DNA of 64,000 nt, taken from positions 29,064 to 93,063 of the forward strand of contig JAWXCK010000112.1 of assembly GCA_034408855.1 (NCBI GenBank), given 5' to 3'. The notes under the pieces were generated by a model. It saw nothing but the letters and a program-made list of their open reading frames with translations, ran no database searches and was not told where the DNA came from. Shown here in pieces: positions 1 through 9,378 of the stretch. The first letter of the stretch is position 1, and every line of letters starts with the position of its first letter. This DNA comes from JAIYDQ01 sp034408855. Its GTDB lineage: Bacteria; Planctomycetota; Planctomycetia; Pirellulales; Pirellulaceae. The translations under genes were made by a program, and so were the position numbers.

Positions 1-778
1 AACTAGGCGACTTCTCCTCAGGAATTGCGATATGCCCTTCATCGACTCCGTTGCTTGTATTGACGAATAAAAAATCGCCGGCACTGGTCACCGAGCAAGA
101 ACACATGTTGTGCTGGAACACTTTCAAATCTTTCATCATGTCCAGCTTCCAAATCACGTCAGCTTCTTCGTCGTTCTCAAAAGCTTCTTGCTTAAAGGGG
201 CCATCGTTTTCCTTGTCGCGAAAGCCTTCGGTATCGAAGCAGACGACTTCGCCGCGGCTGGTAACGAACCAACCTCGCTCGCCATCGATCATCGGTGCGC
301 AGCAGATGCCTTGATCTGGCCAATCGTTTACGCGACCAGTCGCGAGTTTTTCGCTGCTGTGTTGCCAAAGGAATTTGCCGTCCTTCTCATCGAAGCAAAC
401 CAAAACACCCAAATCGATGTTGCTTGGGTATCGCGTCAGATAGCCTTTGCCATTGTTCGTTCCGACATAAACCTTCCCATTGGCAACGACGGGATTACCA
501 TAACTTTCCGAGCCCAAGGCAGCCGACCAAAGGATATTCGTTCCTTGCTTTACATCCCACGATGCGGGGATTTTTGCATCGACGGGGGTGTTGTTTCGAT
601 CAGGCGTGCCACCCCATTGTGGCCAATCTTTTGGACCGACTTTCATCTTGCCAAGACTGTTCTTAACGGAAGTAACCGGATCGTATGCCAATGCGGAATG
701 ACTTTGGACGACAACGTATAGTCCGAGCACCGCGAGAGTGAGGGTGCGAAAACTTCTGAGATAGAGACTATTTTTCAT
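1..778 (-). CDS. PQQ-type beta-propeller protein, exported (3' end cut by window edge)
   Basis: The start codon is ATG (complement 776-778) and the frame stays open for about 259 codons to the window edge, so the C-terminus is missing. The first ~32 residues form a signal peptide with a hydrophobic core and an Ala-x-Ala type end (SHSALAYDP). After it come beta-propeller blades like those of PQQ-dependent dehydrogenases and BamB, for example WPQWGGTPDRNN, NPVVANGKVYVGTNNG and CFDEKDGKFLW. It is probably periplasmic or outer-membrane associated. It lies 47 bp downstream of another PQQ-propeller gene on the same strand, so the two are probably co-transcribed. Planctomycetes carry many such proteins, often of unknown substrate; no enzymatic residue can be named here. 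Confidence 0.85.
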   Translation of the reverse strand, partial: MKNSLYLRSFRTLTLAVLGLYVVVQSHSALAYDPVTSVKNSLGKMKVGPKDWPQWGGTPDRNNTPVDAKIPASWDVKQGTNILWSAALGSESYGNPVVANGKVYVGTNNGKGYLTRYPSNIDLGVLVCFDEKDGKFLWQHSSEKLATGRVNDWPDQGICCAPMIDGERGWFVTSRGEVVCFDTEGFRDKENDGPFKQEAFENDEEADVIWKLDMMKDLKVFQHNMCSCSVTSAGDFLFVNTSNGVDEGHIAIPEEKSPS

Positions 779-825
779 TTTGGGAATTGTCCGAATGGTG
801 TCGCAGGAAGGAAGTAATCAAGAAA

Positions 826-3108
826 TCATTTGGAATTAGGAACGACGGAAACATTGTCAATATAAAACTCGGCCTTGGTCGAGTTCCCGAATAAGCCGGG
901 GCTGCCATTGCGATTCGGGGTGGCATCGGTAGCTTCGATGATCCAAGCATCCGGTTCAGGCTCGCCGCGTTTCCAAACTTTGCCGCGAAGCGTCACGCCT
1001 TCAGCCACATTCTCCGATTGGAACTTCATCGTATACCAAGTTTTCACGTCCCAATTGAATGGAATCGTTTTGGCAAAACGCAACTCCAAACGCGAGGTCC
1101 AAGATCGGATCTGCAATTGCTGCGAGCCTTGAAGATCGAGCGTGTATCGCTGTGCAATCAAACCGCAATCGGGAAGCGATTCGCTTTTTTCCTTGCCGGT
1201 TGAATCGGTCGCGTAGAAATCCGCTTGAACGGTATAGTTATCGAGGTTGGCCCATCCCATCCACGACTGGCTGCGAGTTCCCTTCGGGATGGTGCTGATC
1301 TTAACTAAAACGGATTCACCATCGACCTCTTTGGGTTGTTGTCGATAGGAAGCTCCGATCCAGGTCGAAGGGACAACTTTGTCATTGAAATCGATACTCC
1401 ATGGCAAGGGAGGAATGACGCGCACGCGGGCTGTCGACATCAATTCGCCATACTTGGCCGAAATCGTCACAGCGGCAGCTTTCGATTCGCCAGGGGCTGT
1501 GAAGTACTCGTCGTCAGACATCGAGCCACCGTTATCGGTCGAAAAAGTTGCTTCCTCGATAAGCTTCAGGTATTGACCTTTTTTATTGTAGGCCCGAACC
1601 TGATATCGAGCTCGCTGACCTGGTCGAAGCATGAGTTCGACTGGAGCCAATTGAATATGAGCGACCTCAGTGTCTTCGCTGACAGGCGATTCCTTAGGAG
1701 CGTCAATCTTCTTGGGCGGTGCCTCGGCTTTACGGTCTTTCGATCCAATGCAGTAGAGCGCCGCGTAGGTTGGGATGTAGACTCGACCATTTGAAATGAC
1801 CGGCGAGCCGAAGATTTCATCGTCGGACATCTTAACTTGACTGAGTATATCGAATCCTTTTTCTGTCGGCTTGAGAATGCTGACGCGACCAGTGCTTTCA
1901 CCGACATAAATTTTTCCATCGCCATAAACTGGACTTCCAAACATACTGCGTCCCAGCTTCTTTTCGGTGACTAGCTTGCCGGTTTTTGCTTCATAAACCA
2001 TGAGCAAAGCCCCGTCTTCGATAAAGTAGACGTGATCGCCAACTTTGATCGGGGCAGCTCGACTAACGGTTCGCTTGGGAACTTTCCATAAAAGTTTGTC
2101 CTCGGGAATATCACCGGTTGAATTGCCATCGATCGCGAAGATGGCACCCAAGATTGTTGTGTCGGCAGTATTTTTTTCGCCGTGTCCGCAGTAAACAACG
2201 CCGTCCGAATCAACAAGTGGTGTTGTGCTGATGCCGCGGTTTGCGGCTTGGTATCGCCAAATGGTTTTCCCGGTTCGCGGTTGAATCGCATAGACGGCAC
2301 CATCGGCAGCTCCAAAGACCATGGCCGCTTGTCCGTTGAACGAAGTATAAACTGGCGTACTGTAGGTCGTATCTTCTGGTTTTACTTTGGTGCTTGCTAA
2401 CCACGCAGCGACGCCCGTGTTTTTATCAAAGGCAACAAAGCGATGGGCAGGAATTGCCGTCTCGCCCCAGCCTGTCATAACGCCGCTAACGATCACTACG
2501 TCTTCAAAAATCGTTGGGAAATTGGTTCGGCCACCATAGGTGCTGAGCATTCCGTACTCTTCGCTCATCGAATGGCTCCAAATCACTTTGCCGGTTTTTG
2601 CATCGAGGCATTCGAACAGACAGCCGAGACCAAGAACAAACACACGGTCGGTTTCCGGATCGCAGACTACACTTGACCATCCCACGCGTTCTGCCGGCGC
2701 GTCGGAGAGGTAAACATTATGAATACTTTCCCAAATCATCTCACCCGTTTCTGCATTCAAGCAAACAGTCTTTTCACCTTCCTTGGTCGACTCAGGAAAG
2801 GCGCGGCAAACGATGTACATCCGCCCGTTCATTACGACCGGCGTCGAGCGCGTCGCGTATTTTTCTTCGCGCCAGAGCAAGTTTTCGCCGCTAGTCGACC
2901 ACGATTCTGGCAAGTTGGTTTCGTAGGAAATGCCGTCCATCGACGGACCTCGCCAATGCGTCCAATCGAACGTTCCTTTGGTGGCTTCGGCGGCCGATAG
3001 AAAATCTATCGAAAGTCCGAAAACGAACAATCCGAAGAAGCAAAGCGATGAAAATCTTGCAAAATGCGGCTGATCAAACGCGAATCGGCGAAAATCGCTG
3101 AGTAACAT
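826..3108 (-). CDS. PQQ-binding-like beta-propeller protein with C-terminal lectin-like domain
   Basis: This is a 760-residue exported protein. A signal peptide covers about residues 1-40 (hydrophobic core ending near FLSAAEATKG). Residues ~48-460 are PQQ-type propeller blades, with repeated patterns such as DWTHWRGPSMDG, VYCGHGEKN, LLWKVPKRTVSRAAPIKVG and GKIYVGESTGRV. Residues ~485-575 look like an immunoglobulin-type beta-sandwich. Residues ~590-760 (SIDFNDKVVPSTWIG, YTMKFQSEN, PGLFGNSTKAEFYIDNVSV) resemble the concanavalin-like DUF1080/LamG folds common in planctomycete surface proteins. It is the upstream member of a pair with the propeller gene at 1-778. A role in polysaccharide or outer-envelope metabolism is inference only. 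Confidence 0.88.
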   Translation of the reverse strand: MLLSDFRRFAFDQPHFARFSSLCFFGLFVFGLSIDFLSAAEATKGTFDWTHWRGPSMDGISYETNLPESWSTSGENLLWREEKYATRSTPVVMNGRMYIVCRAFPESTKEGEKTVCLNAETGEMIWESIHNVYLSDAPAERVGWSSVVCDPETDRVFVLGLGCLFECLDAKTGKVIWSHSMSEEYGMLSTYGGRTNFPTIFEDVVIVSGVMTGWGETAIPAHRFVAFDKNTGVAAWLASTKVKPEDTTYSTPVYTSFNGQAAMVFGAADGAVYAIQPRTGKTIWRYQAANRGISTTPLVDSDGVVYCGHGEKNTADTTILGAIFAIDGNSTGDIPEDKLLWKVPKRTVSRAAPIKVGDHVYFIEDGALLMVYEAKTGKLVTEKKLGRSMFGSPVYGDGKIYVGESTGRVSILKPTEKGFDILSQVKMSDDEIFGSPVISNGRVYIPTYAALYCIGSKDRKAEAPPKKIDAPKESPVSEDTEVAHIQLAPVELMLRPGQRARYQVRAYNKKGQYLKLIEEATFSTDNGGSMSDDEYFTAPGESKAAAVTISAKYGELMSTARVRVIPPLPWSIDFNDKVVPSTWIGASYRQQPKEVDGESVLVKISTIPKGTRSQSWMGWANLDNYTVQADFYATDSTGKEKSESLPDCGLIAQRYTLDLQGSQQLQIRSWTSRLELRFAKTIPFNWDVKTWYTMKFQSENVAEGVTLRGKVWKRGEPEPDAWIIEATDATPNRNGSPGLFGNSTKAEFYIDNVSVVPNSK

Positions 3109-3379
3109 CGAGACGACCTCAGTTGGATAGTAGTGGAAATTATCGATAGACTTGCAATCGGGGCGGAAATAAAGGAGGGCAACGTCTGCCTACGTCGACC
3201 ATCATCGGAAAAGCCTACCGGGATTCGCCGACGCTGGTGACAATAGGATAACGGATTCCAGTAGTTTTGGCCAACGTGGGGGCTATTGGATTTCGAGATT
3301 TGCCCCACAAAATCAGGGTGAACACGTATTGGGAAAGAAAAACGTGGTCGCGTTCGGCGAGAAATATCACAATTCCACC

Positions 3380-3727
3380 CTATATGGCTTCCGTACCACG
3401 TTCGCCCGTTCGGATTCGGATGCAATCATCCATCGGTAGAACAAAAATCTTCCCGTCCCCGATCGCTCCTTTTTCAGTAGCCTTCGCTCCTTTGAGGATG
3501 GCCTGAATGGTCGGTTCGACAAACTCTTCGTTAACGGCGATTTGGAGCTGGACTTTGCGGAGGAGATTCACGGCGAATTCCGGGCCTCGGAAACTCGCGG
3601 CCTGCCCTTTCTGCCGTCCAAATCCTTGGCAGTCGACGACCGTTAAACGAAAAACTTCGACCTCGGACAAGGCTTCCTTTACCGCTTCCAACCGACTCGG
3701 TTGGACGATTGCAATGATCAACTTCAA
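3380..3727 (-). CDS. glnB: PII family nitrogen regulatory protein
   Basis: The 115-residue length fits PII, a trimeric cytoplasmic sensor of 2-oxoglutarate, ATP/ADP and nitrogen status. The start MKLIIAIVQP, the GFGRQKG stretch (35-41), the B-loop GDGKIFV and the C-loop IRIRTGE are all diagnostic. The T-loop reads QAASFRGPEFAVN, with Phe at positions 46 and 51, where enterobacterial GlnB has Tyr46 and the uridylylated Tyr51. This protein therefore cannot be regulated by GlnD-type uridylylation at the usual site. The B-loop has two extra residues compared with E. coli GlnB. No amtB or glnA lies beside it. The symbol stands for the family; GlnB and GlnK cannot be told apart here. Confidence 0.93.
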   Translation of the reverse strand: MKLIIAIVQPSRLEAVKEALSEVEVFRLTVVDCQGFGRQKGQAASFRGPEFAVNLLRKVQLQIAVNEEFVEPTIQAILKGAKATEKGAIGDGKIFVLPMDDCIRIRTGERGTEAI

Positions 3728-3869
3728 CGAACCGTACCTTGTATACGCATCTGGAATTCCGAGTATTCAATCAACTAGCAATTGCCTCAGGTTCCATGTG
3801 AATCTAATCGCGGAAAGCGTGAATCGCAAGAGATGACCAAATTACTTTCGCCGCAGACGCACAACCATT

Positions 3870-4346
3870 CTAGTTATTTTCAGAGCGTTTCAGTCGGCTC
3901 GAAAATATTCCTAACGCATCGATAGACAGTTGCGTAGATGGCAATTCAGCCATTGTTTCCTCTAAACGCTCTCGACCGTTCCCGAGCGACCCAATGCTCA
4001 CGCCAAGCGCCAGCAGAAACTGAGTATTGGTAAGTCTCGCATTGCCTGCGAGACTAAACGCGACTTCGAAATGTATCGCGTCGTAACCAACCCATCGCCC
4101 CAATATCATCCGGTCGTTTTCAGCCATTGCGGCTTGCCACCAACCGGCTTTGACTTCAAGGCTTAGTTTTTCTAGAACGACAATTGCGCTGGTGCGAAAA
4201 AGCAGATTCGTTCCTTCTTCGGATAACATGATCGATAAATGCCCGTCCTGGAATGGTATCAACCATCTTGGCTCGCCGTCGGAAGCTCGAAAAAACTTGA
4301 GCTCGCGTTCTCGCAATAATTTTTCTATTCGGGATGCTCGCAACAT
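3870..4346 (-). CDS. YbjN-like / secretion-chaperone-fold protein, function unknown
   Basis: This 158-residue soluble protein has no signal peptide or membrane segment. The start ATG is preceded by AGGATTTC at a workable ribosome-binding distance. The pattern of alternating strands (FRASDGEPRWLIPF, HLSIMLSEEGTNLLFRT) followed by a helix and DRMILGRWVGYDAIHFEVAFSLAG resembles the YbjN/CesT-like fold, in which a small acidic protein acts as a chaperone or motility modifier. The assignment rests on overall pattern, not on a signature motif. It lies between glnB and the phosphohexomutase gene with gaps of 142 and 182 bp, so it is probably its own transcription unit. Confidence 0.6.
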   Translation of the reverse strand: MLRASRIEKLLRERELKFFRASDGEPRWLIPFQDGHLSIMLSEEGTNLLFRTSAIVVLEKLSLEVKAGWWQAAMAENDRMILGRWVGYDAIHFEVAFSLAGNARLTNTQFLLALGVSIGSLGNGRERLEETMAELPSTQLSIDALGIFSSRLKRSENN

Positions 4347-4528
4347 GAATGAAATCCTATTCCGCTTTGCCTTAGAACCTCGAGTAGCAATGATTTCGTC
4401 ACCGAACCTGCCAATTCGCTAACGAAGTATAGGAACGAACGGTCGCAAAAACCAGTTTCCCTAAAAAAAGACCGATGGATTCCGGTGAGAATCAGTACAA
4501 GCCGCGCGATTACATTGCGATTGACCGG

Positions 4529-6346
4529 CTACTGCGTGACGGATTTGGCGTAGCTCTGAATGTCGCTTCGGTAGGTCGCCAGACGGTCCGCTAACTGTCG
4601 TTTTGCAGAGGCAAGATTCTGGGACGCTTGCGGGGAGAGGCGACTAAAGGAATAGAATTTGACTTTGGGTTCTGTGCCCGACGGTCGAACGGCAATGTAG
4701 TTGCCAGCTTCAGCTAAATCCAAGATGACCATGTCTGTCGACGGCGCATCCAGTGGTTCCTTGGCGCCACCGACAATTTGCCGAGTTAACGCTTTGTAGT
4801 CGCGAACGGCAGCTACATTGAGACCGCCGATCGTCTTGGGTGGAGCATCGCGAAAACACTGCATCAGCCGAGTCATGAGCGTCATCCCTTCGCTCCCTTC
4901 CATCTGCACATTCAAGAGATCCTCTTGATAGCATCCATGTTGTAGGAATAGTTGGTCGAGATACTCATGCAACGTCAAACCTCGCCCCTTCAACTCAGCA
5001 GCCAACTGGCACATCAGCAGGCAGGCAATCGCGCCATCTTTATCGCGAGCATACGTTCCGATAACGTATCCATGCGACTCTTCGGTTCCAAAAGCAAAAA
5101 GGTCCGGCCCTAGCTCGTCCATCAATCCAGCGATCCATTTAAAACCGACATGGATGTTTCCTTCGCAGCGAGCGCCGTGTCCTTCGGCAATGCATCGGAT
5201 TAGCTCGGTCGTGACGAGTGTTTTGATGACGTAATGCTTAGGAGTAAGCGTGCCAATTTCTTTCATCTTGCGAAGGACGAAGTCCGCAAGGATCGCTCCC
5301 AACTGATTTCCGTTAATTGTTGCCCATTGGCTGCCCGCTTGTGTTGTGAGCGGTGCAGCGCAACCCATGCGATCGCAATCTGGATCGGTCGCTAAAATAA
5401 TGTCGGCCCCGATGAGTTTTGCGTTCACGATCGGAGCATCGAAGACGACCCGATTTTCAGGATTGCTGACGTGACCGGGAACATTTGGAAAATCGCCGTT
5501 TGGCTCGGCATGCGGTGCGTATTGAATGACGTCTTTGAAACCGGCTGCCTTTAGAAGCGGCAGGACAGCAAATCCGCCGACGCCATGCAAAGGCGAATAG
5601 AGCACTCGCACATCCCGGGAACCTGGCCATGAAAACTTGACGGCTTCGGCAAGGTACTTGGCATCGATCTCCGCTGTAATCATTTCGACCTTACCAGCGC
5701 TGAGAGCCTCGGCAAACGGCGTTGATTGAATCTTCTGCGCATTCATTACGCGTTCGATGATAAGGCTATCGTGAGGCGGTAAAACTTGCCCGCCCGTACT
5801 CCAGTAGACTTTCACCGCATTATCGCTCGGCGGGTTGTGCGATGCGGTAACCATGATCCCGCAGTCACACTTTTTTTCTCGCACCGCGAACGACAATTGT
5901 GGAGTCGCACGATAATCATCTAAAAAGTAGACCTTGAAGCCATTGGCGACCATGATCGAGGCGCACAGTTCCGCAAAATGTCTCGATCGGTGACGTGTGT
6001 CATAGGCAATCGCGCATCCTAATTCCGCCTTTTTGCCTTTGACCGAAACAATATACTCGGCCAAGCCTTGAGCACTCTCGCCGATCGTTCGATCGTTGAT
6101 GGCGTTCGATCCGATCGGATACATTCGACCGCGCCGTCCTCCAGTACCAAACGGAATGATCGTCCAATAGGCATCGTCTAAAGCCTTCCATTGCCCTTTT
6201 TGGATATGCTCGAGCACTTGCGGTAAATAATCGGCGTACCGTGTTTCCGTCAGCCAAATCTTGAGATTCTCGACAGCTCCTGGGCTCAAGTTGCCCGTCT
6301 TTGCAGCTTCTTGTACGGCAACGATCGCAGATTCTGAGGATAGCAT
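4529..6346 (-). CDS. Alpha-D-phosphohexomutase (phosphoglucomutase/phosphomannomutase)
   Basis: The enzyme moves a phosphate between C1 and C6 of a hexose, linking glycolysis with glycogen, cell-surface sugar and nucleotide-sugar synthesis in the cytoplasm. All four active-site elements are visible in the 605 residues: the phosphoserine loop TASHNPPSDNAVK (Ser169), the Mg2+ loop DPDCDR (near 320), the sugar-specificity loop GTEESHG, and the phosphate-binding loop RPSGTEPKVKF near the C-terminus. The length matches the longer PgcA-type bacterial/eukaryotic PGM2-like subgroup rather than the ~460-residue AlgC type. The gene follows accC by 46 bp on the same strand and may be its downstream operon partner; a palindromic repeat sits in the gap. 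Confidence 0.93.
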   Translation of the reverse strand: MLSSESAIVAVQEAAKTGNLSPGAVENLKIWLTETRYADYLPQVLEHIQKGQWKALDDAYWTIIPFGTGGRRGRMYPIGSNAINDRTIGESAQGLAEYIVSVKGKKAELGCAIAYDTRHRSRHFAELCASIMVANGFKVYFLDDYRATPQLSFAVREKKCDCGIMVTASHNPPSDNAVKVYWSTGGQVLPPHDSLIIERVMNAQKIQSTPFAEALSAGKVEMITAEIDAKYLAEAVKFSWPGSRDVRVLYSPLHGVGGFAVLPLLKAAGFKDVIQYAPHAEPNGDFPNVPGHVSNPENRVVFDAPIVNAKLIGADIILATDPDCDRMGCAAPLTTQAGSQWATINGNQLGAILADFVLRKMKEIGTLTPKHYVIKTLVTTELIRCIAEGHGARCEGNIHVGFKWIAGLMDELGPDLFAFGTEESHGYVIGTYARDKDGAIACLLMCQLAAELKGRGLTLHEYLDQLFLQHGCYQEDLLNVQMEGSEGMTLMTRLMQCFRDAPPKTIGGLNVAAVRDYKALTRQIVGGAKEPLDAPSTDMVILDLAEAGNYIAVRPSGTEPKVKFYSFSRLSPQASQNLASAKRQLADRLATYRSDIQSYAKSVTQ

Positions 6347-6378
6347 GGTAGATACTTTCGAGTTAGCTTAAAAGAAAT

Positions 6379-6397
6379 GGCAAGCTAGAAGCTTACC
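6379..6397. repeat. Dispersed palindromic repeat (CAAGCT/AGCTT type), copy 1
   Basis: The short near-palindrome GGCAAGCTAGAAGCTTACC overlaps the accC stop codon and the accC-phosphohexomutase gap. It has the same arm-loop-arm design as the copies at 12837 and 55022 (arms GCAAGCT and AGCTTGC around a 3-base loop), though its outer arm is degraded. It may act as a small hairpin in the mRNA between the two genes. Membership of one family is inferred from the shared core. Confidence 0.45.
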
Positions 6398-7754
6398 CCA
6401 CTTTTTTTCGGCGGGGAAGAAATTCTCTTTCCACCCATTTCGTATCGACAGTACCTTCGACGAATTCAACTTGCGCAAGGACTTCATCCTGAAAGCTCGC
6501 GGTAGTTTTGATCCCGCTCACACGAAGCTCAGCTAGGCATCGTCGCATGGTTGCGATGGCTTCGGCGCGCGTCGGGCGATGGACGATCAACTTGCCGATC
6601 ATCGAGTCGTAATGCGGCGGTACGGTGTATCCGACATGGGCATGCGAATCAAATCTCACACCAAGGCCACCGGGAACGTAAAGCGTTGTAATCTTTCCGG
6701 GGCAGGGCTGGAAATTCTTGTCCGGATCCTCCGCGTTGATACGGCATTCGATCGACGAGCCGAACGGCTTGATATCGGACTGAGTAAACGGAAGCTTTTC
6801 GCCGGCGGCAACCAGGATCTGTGATTTGATTAAGTCGACTCCGGTGACCATTTCCGACACGGGATGCTCGACTTGGATTCGAGCATTGACTTCGATAAAG
6901 TAAAACTGATTCTGCGGGTCCACAATGAACTCGACCGTCGCTGCATTGTAGTAATCAGCCGATCGAATCAAGCGAACCGCCGCCTCGCAAATGGCAGCCC
7001 GCGTTTTCGGCGGGAGACTGGGCGAAGGACTTTCTTCAATCAGTTTTTGATGGCGACGTTGGACAGAGCAATCGCGTTCACCCAAATGAATGACGTTGCC
7101 ATGCTTGTCAGCGATGATTTGCACTTCGACGTGTCGCGGCCGATCGACGAATCGCTCAAGGTAAACGCCGTCGTTGCCGAACGCAGCTTTGGCTTCGGTT
7201 TGTGCTTGGCTGACCGACGTCTGCAACGACGCTTCATCCATTGCAACTCGCATCCCTTTACCGCCGCCGCCCGCGGTGGCTTTGATCAAAACTGGATAAC
7301 CAATTTTACGAGCTGCTTCGACGGCCGCTTGTTCCGATTCGAGCAATCCTTCGCTGCCAGGCACCACGGGAACGCCGGCCGCGATTGCCATCGACCGAGC
7401 CGTTGCCTTGTCGCCTAGTTTCTCCATCGCTTCGGGCGACGGTCCGATAAACTCAATTTCGCAGGAACGACAGACTTCATTGAAATGCGAGTTTTCGGCC
7501 AGGAAGCCGTAGCCTGGATGAATAGCGTCGGCATTGCTAACTTCCGCCGCAGCGATAATCTGGTCGATCCTCAGATAGCTGTCGACGCTTTTTGCGGTTC
7601 CGATGCAATATGCATGATCGGCTAAATCTAGATAAGCGGATCCGCGATCAGCTTCGCTGAAGACCGCGATCGTTTCGATACCAAGTTCTTTGCAAGCACG
7701 AATAACACGCAAAGCAATTTCGCCGCGGTTGGCAATGAGAATTCTTTTAAACAT
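6393..7754 (-). CDS. accC: Acetyl-CoA carboxylase, biotin carboxylase subunit
   Basis: The 453-residue protein carries out ATP-dependent carboxylation of biotin on AccB, the first half-reaction of malonyl-CoA formation for fatty-acid synthesis. It begins MFKRILIANRGEIALRVIRA, the standard AccC N-terminus. It contains IHPGYGFLAENSHF, the glycine-rich ATP loop GGGGKGMRVA, the HGNVIHLGERDCSVQRRHQK segment and FIEVNARIQVEHPVSEMV with catalytic residues (Glu and Arg of the NARxQVEH motif). The length matches the family. It follows accB after a 2-bp gap and shares its transcript. The C-terminus REFLPRRKKVG is typical. Confidence 0.97.
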   Translation of the reverse strand: MFKRILIANRGEIALRVIRACKELGIETIAVFSEADRGSAYLDLADHAYCIGTAKSVDSYLRIDQIIAAAEVSNADAIHPGYGFLAENSHFNEVCRSCEIEFIGPSPEAMEKLGDKATARSMAIAAGVPVVPGSEGLLESEQAAVEAARKIGYPVLIKATAGGGGKGMRVAMDEASLQTSVSQAQTEAKAAFGNDGVYLERFVDRPRHVEVQIIADKHGNVIHLGERDCSVQRRHQKLIEESPSPSLPPKTRAAICEAAVRLIRSADYYNAATVEFIVDPQNQFYFIEVNARIQVEHPVSEMVTGVDLIKSQILVAAGEKLPFTQSDIKPFGSSIECRINAEDPDKNFQPCPGKITTLYVPGGLGVRFDSHAHVGYTVPPHYDSMIGKLIVHRPTRAEAIATMRRCLAELRVSGIKTTASFQDEVLAQVEFVEGTVDTKWVEREFLPRRKKVG

Positions 7755-7756
7755 AC

Positions 7757-8263
7757 TTACCCGCGTGTATCTACTTTGAAAAGCGGCTTGCCAAAGTCGA
7801 CGGTCTCTTCGTTCTTAGCTAAGACCGCAACAATTTTTCCTCGAATTTCGGCTGGTATTTCGTTAAAGACTTTCATCGCCTCGATGATGCAAATGACGGA
7901 GTCTTGCGATACTTCACTTCCAACCTCGACAAAGTTCTTCGAGTTAGGATTTGCACGCGAATAGAACGTTCCGACGATCGGAGATTTGATCGTGACGATG
8001 TGAGGCCCATCGACGGTTTCTGAATTAGAAACAGCCGACGCAATGGCACTCGACGGCACCGGAGCCGCAAAAGAGTCCATCGGAGCAGCCTTGACCGGCG
8101 GAACTTTGCCGTCGCGGCAAAGTCGAATGCGTTGCGTGTTTTGACGAAGGTCGATCTCGGCAAGATCGTGCTCCTTCATCAACTCGATGAGTTTACGAAT
8201 TCGATCGACGTCGAAAACTTCTTCCGTTTTTACTCTTGGTTCAGGCATTTTTGGGATGGCCAT
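7757..8263 (-). CDS. accB: Acetyl-CoA carboxylase, biotin carboxyl carrier protein
   Basis: The 168-residue carrier holds biotin on Lys131 in the motif EAMKVFNEI. An N-terminal helix (VDRIRKLIELMKEHDLAEIDL) is typical of AccB. It is followed by a Pro/Ala-rich linker (about 55-85) and a biotinyl domain (about 88-165) with the TIKSPIVGTFYSRANP start. It passes carboxyl groups from AccC to the carboxyltransferase, whose genes are not in the window. It starts 2 bp after the stop codon of the upstream peptidase gene and ends 2 bp before accC, so the three are surely translated from one message. Confidence 0.97.
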   Translation of the reverse strand: MAIPKMPEPRVKTEEVFDVDRIRKLIELMKEHDLAEIDLRQNTQRIRLCRDGKVPPVKAAPMDSFAAPVPSSAIASAVSNSETVDGPHIVTIKSPIVGTFYSRANPNSKNFVEVGSEVSQDSVICIIEAMKVFNEIPAEIRGKIVAVLAKNEETVDFGKPLFKVDTRG

Positions 8264-8265
8264 TT

Positions 8266-9363
8266 CTAGGATAATTCAATCGTATTTGCGTCAAGATCGC
8301 GTGGGAGCGTCGAAAGGACTTTGCACCCTTTACTAGTTACCAAACAATCATCTTCAATTCTTACGCCACCCCAGCCAGGAATGTAGATTCCAGGCTCGAC
8401 CGTGACAACCATACCGCTTTTCAGTTTTCTATCCTGACCGCGTGCCAAACGGACCGACTCGTGAACTTGAAGCCCAAATCCGTGACCGAGTCCGTGGGTA
8501 AAGCGTTTACCGAATCCGGCTCGTTCTATCGTGCTTCGCGCCGCCGCGTCAATTTCGCTCATCAATGCGTCAGGTCGTATCGCCGCAATGGCCGCTTCCT
8601 GCGCCGCCAACACCACATGATAAATGCGGAGAAATTTTGCGGGTAGGGTACCTGTTGCAATAACTCGGGTTAAATCGCTTACATAAAGCCCTTCCTTAGC
8701 CCCCCAATCGATTAAAACAAATGGACTTTCAGCCAATTTTCGCTGGGAAGGGATACCGTGCGGGAGGGCTGCCCTTGGACCAACCCCTACAATCGTATTG
8801 AATGACGTCCCGATTCCCCCAGCACAGCGTATCGCGTAATCCAGGTCATCGGCGACCTGCTTTTCCGTCATTTCCCCTCTCATTCGCTGTCGAACCGCCA
8901 AAAACCCCTTCTCGGCAATGTCGATCGCTCGCTGAATTGCGCGCAACTCGTATTGGTCCTTGCATTCGCGAAGCGATTCCACCAACCCGTTGCTTACCCA
9001 AATCGGAATCTTCGGAATAGCCTCTGAGAGTCTATCGAAATCGCTTTTCGAAATAGAACTCCCTTCGATCAAGATTTGTGGTGGCTTCGACGAATGAATC
9101 ACCTTTGCGGTAGCAGCCAGTATCGGGACCGTCGATTGTCGAATGTGGACATCTAACCCTGGGCATTCTTCCGATATCTGCTCCTCGTACCTAGCATCAC
9201 TAATCAAGCGTACAGCTTCGTTGTCGATCCACAAGAAACTCGAATCGCCACTGAAACCGGTTAGATAGGTGACGTTCGAAGGGCAGGTAATTAAAAGCGA
9301 ACGGGATGACTCTTTGCGCATCAGCTTGCGCAATCGATCAAGGCGTCCCTCGTAGTTTGGCAT
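8266..9363 (-). CDS. M24 family Xaa-Pro aminopeptidase/dipeptidase
   Basis: This 365-residue cytoplasmic metallopeptidase removes residues next to proline. The N-terminal creatinase-type domain (SRSLLITCPSNVTYLTGFSGDSSFLWID) occupies about 1-130. The pita-bread catalytic domain follows, with metal ligands visible in IDWGAKEGLYVSDLTR (two Asp), THGLGHGFGLQVHE (His), VTVEPGIYIPGWGG (Glu) and VRIEDDCLV (Glu). It stands directly upstream of accB, as in many bacteria where the order is pepP-efp-accB-accC. Here efp is missing from the cluster. Whether it is PepP or PepQ by specificity cannot be read from sequence. Confidence 0.93.
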   Translation of the reverse strand: MPNYEGRLDRLRKLMRKESSRSLLITCPSNVTYLTGFSGDSSFLWIDNEAVRLISDARYEEQISEECPGLDVHIRQSTVPILAATAKVIHSSKPPQILIEGSSISKSDFDRLSEAIPKIPIWVSNGLVESLRECKDQYELRAIQRAIDIAEKGFLAVRQRMRGEMTEKQVADDLDYAIRCAGGIGTSFNTIVGVGPRAALPHGIPSQRKLAESPFVLIDWGAKEGLYVSDLTRVIATGTLPAKFLRIYHVVLAAQEAAIAAIRPDALMSEIDAAARSTIERAGFGKRFTHGLGHGFGLQVHESVRLARGQDRKLKSGMVVTVEPGIYIPGWGGVRIEDDCLVTSKGCKVLSTLPRDLDANTIELS

Positions 9364-9378
9364 ACGATCTATATCCGA

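Noticed and set aside
110..721. Long plus-strand frame opposite the first propeller gene
   Set aside because: It mirrors the real gene, has no start signal or family pattern, and the minus-strand frame has a signal peptide and propeller blades.
6864..7418. 184-residue plus-strand frame
   Set aside because: Antisense to accC; no independent support.
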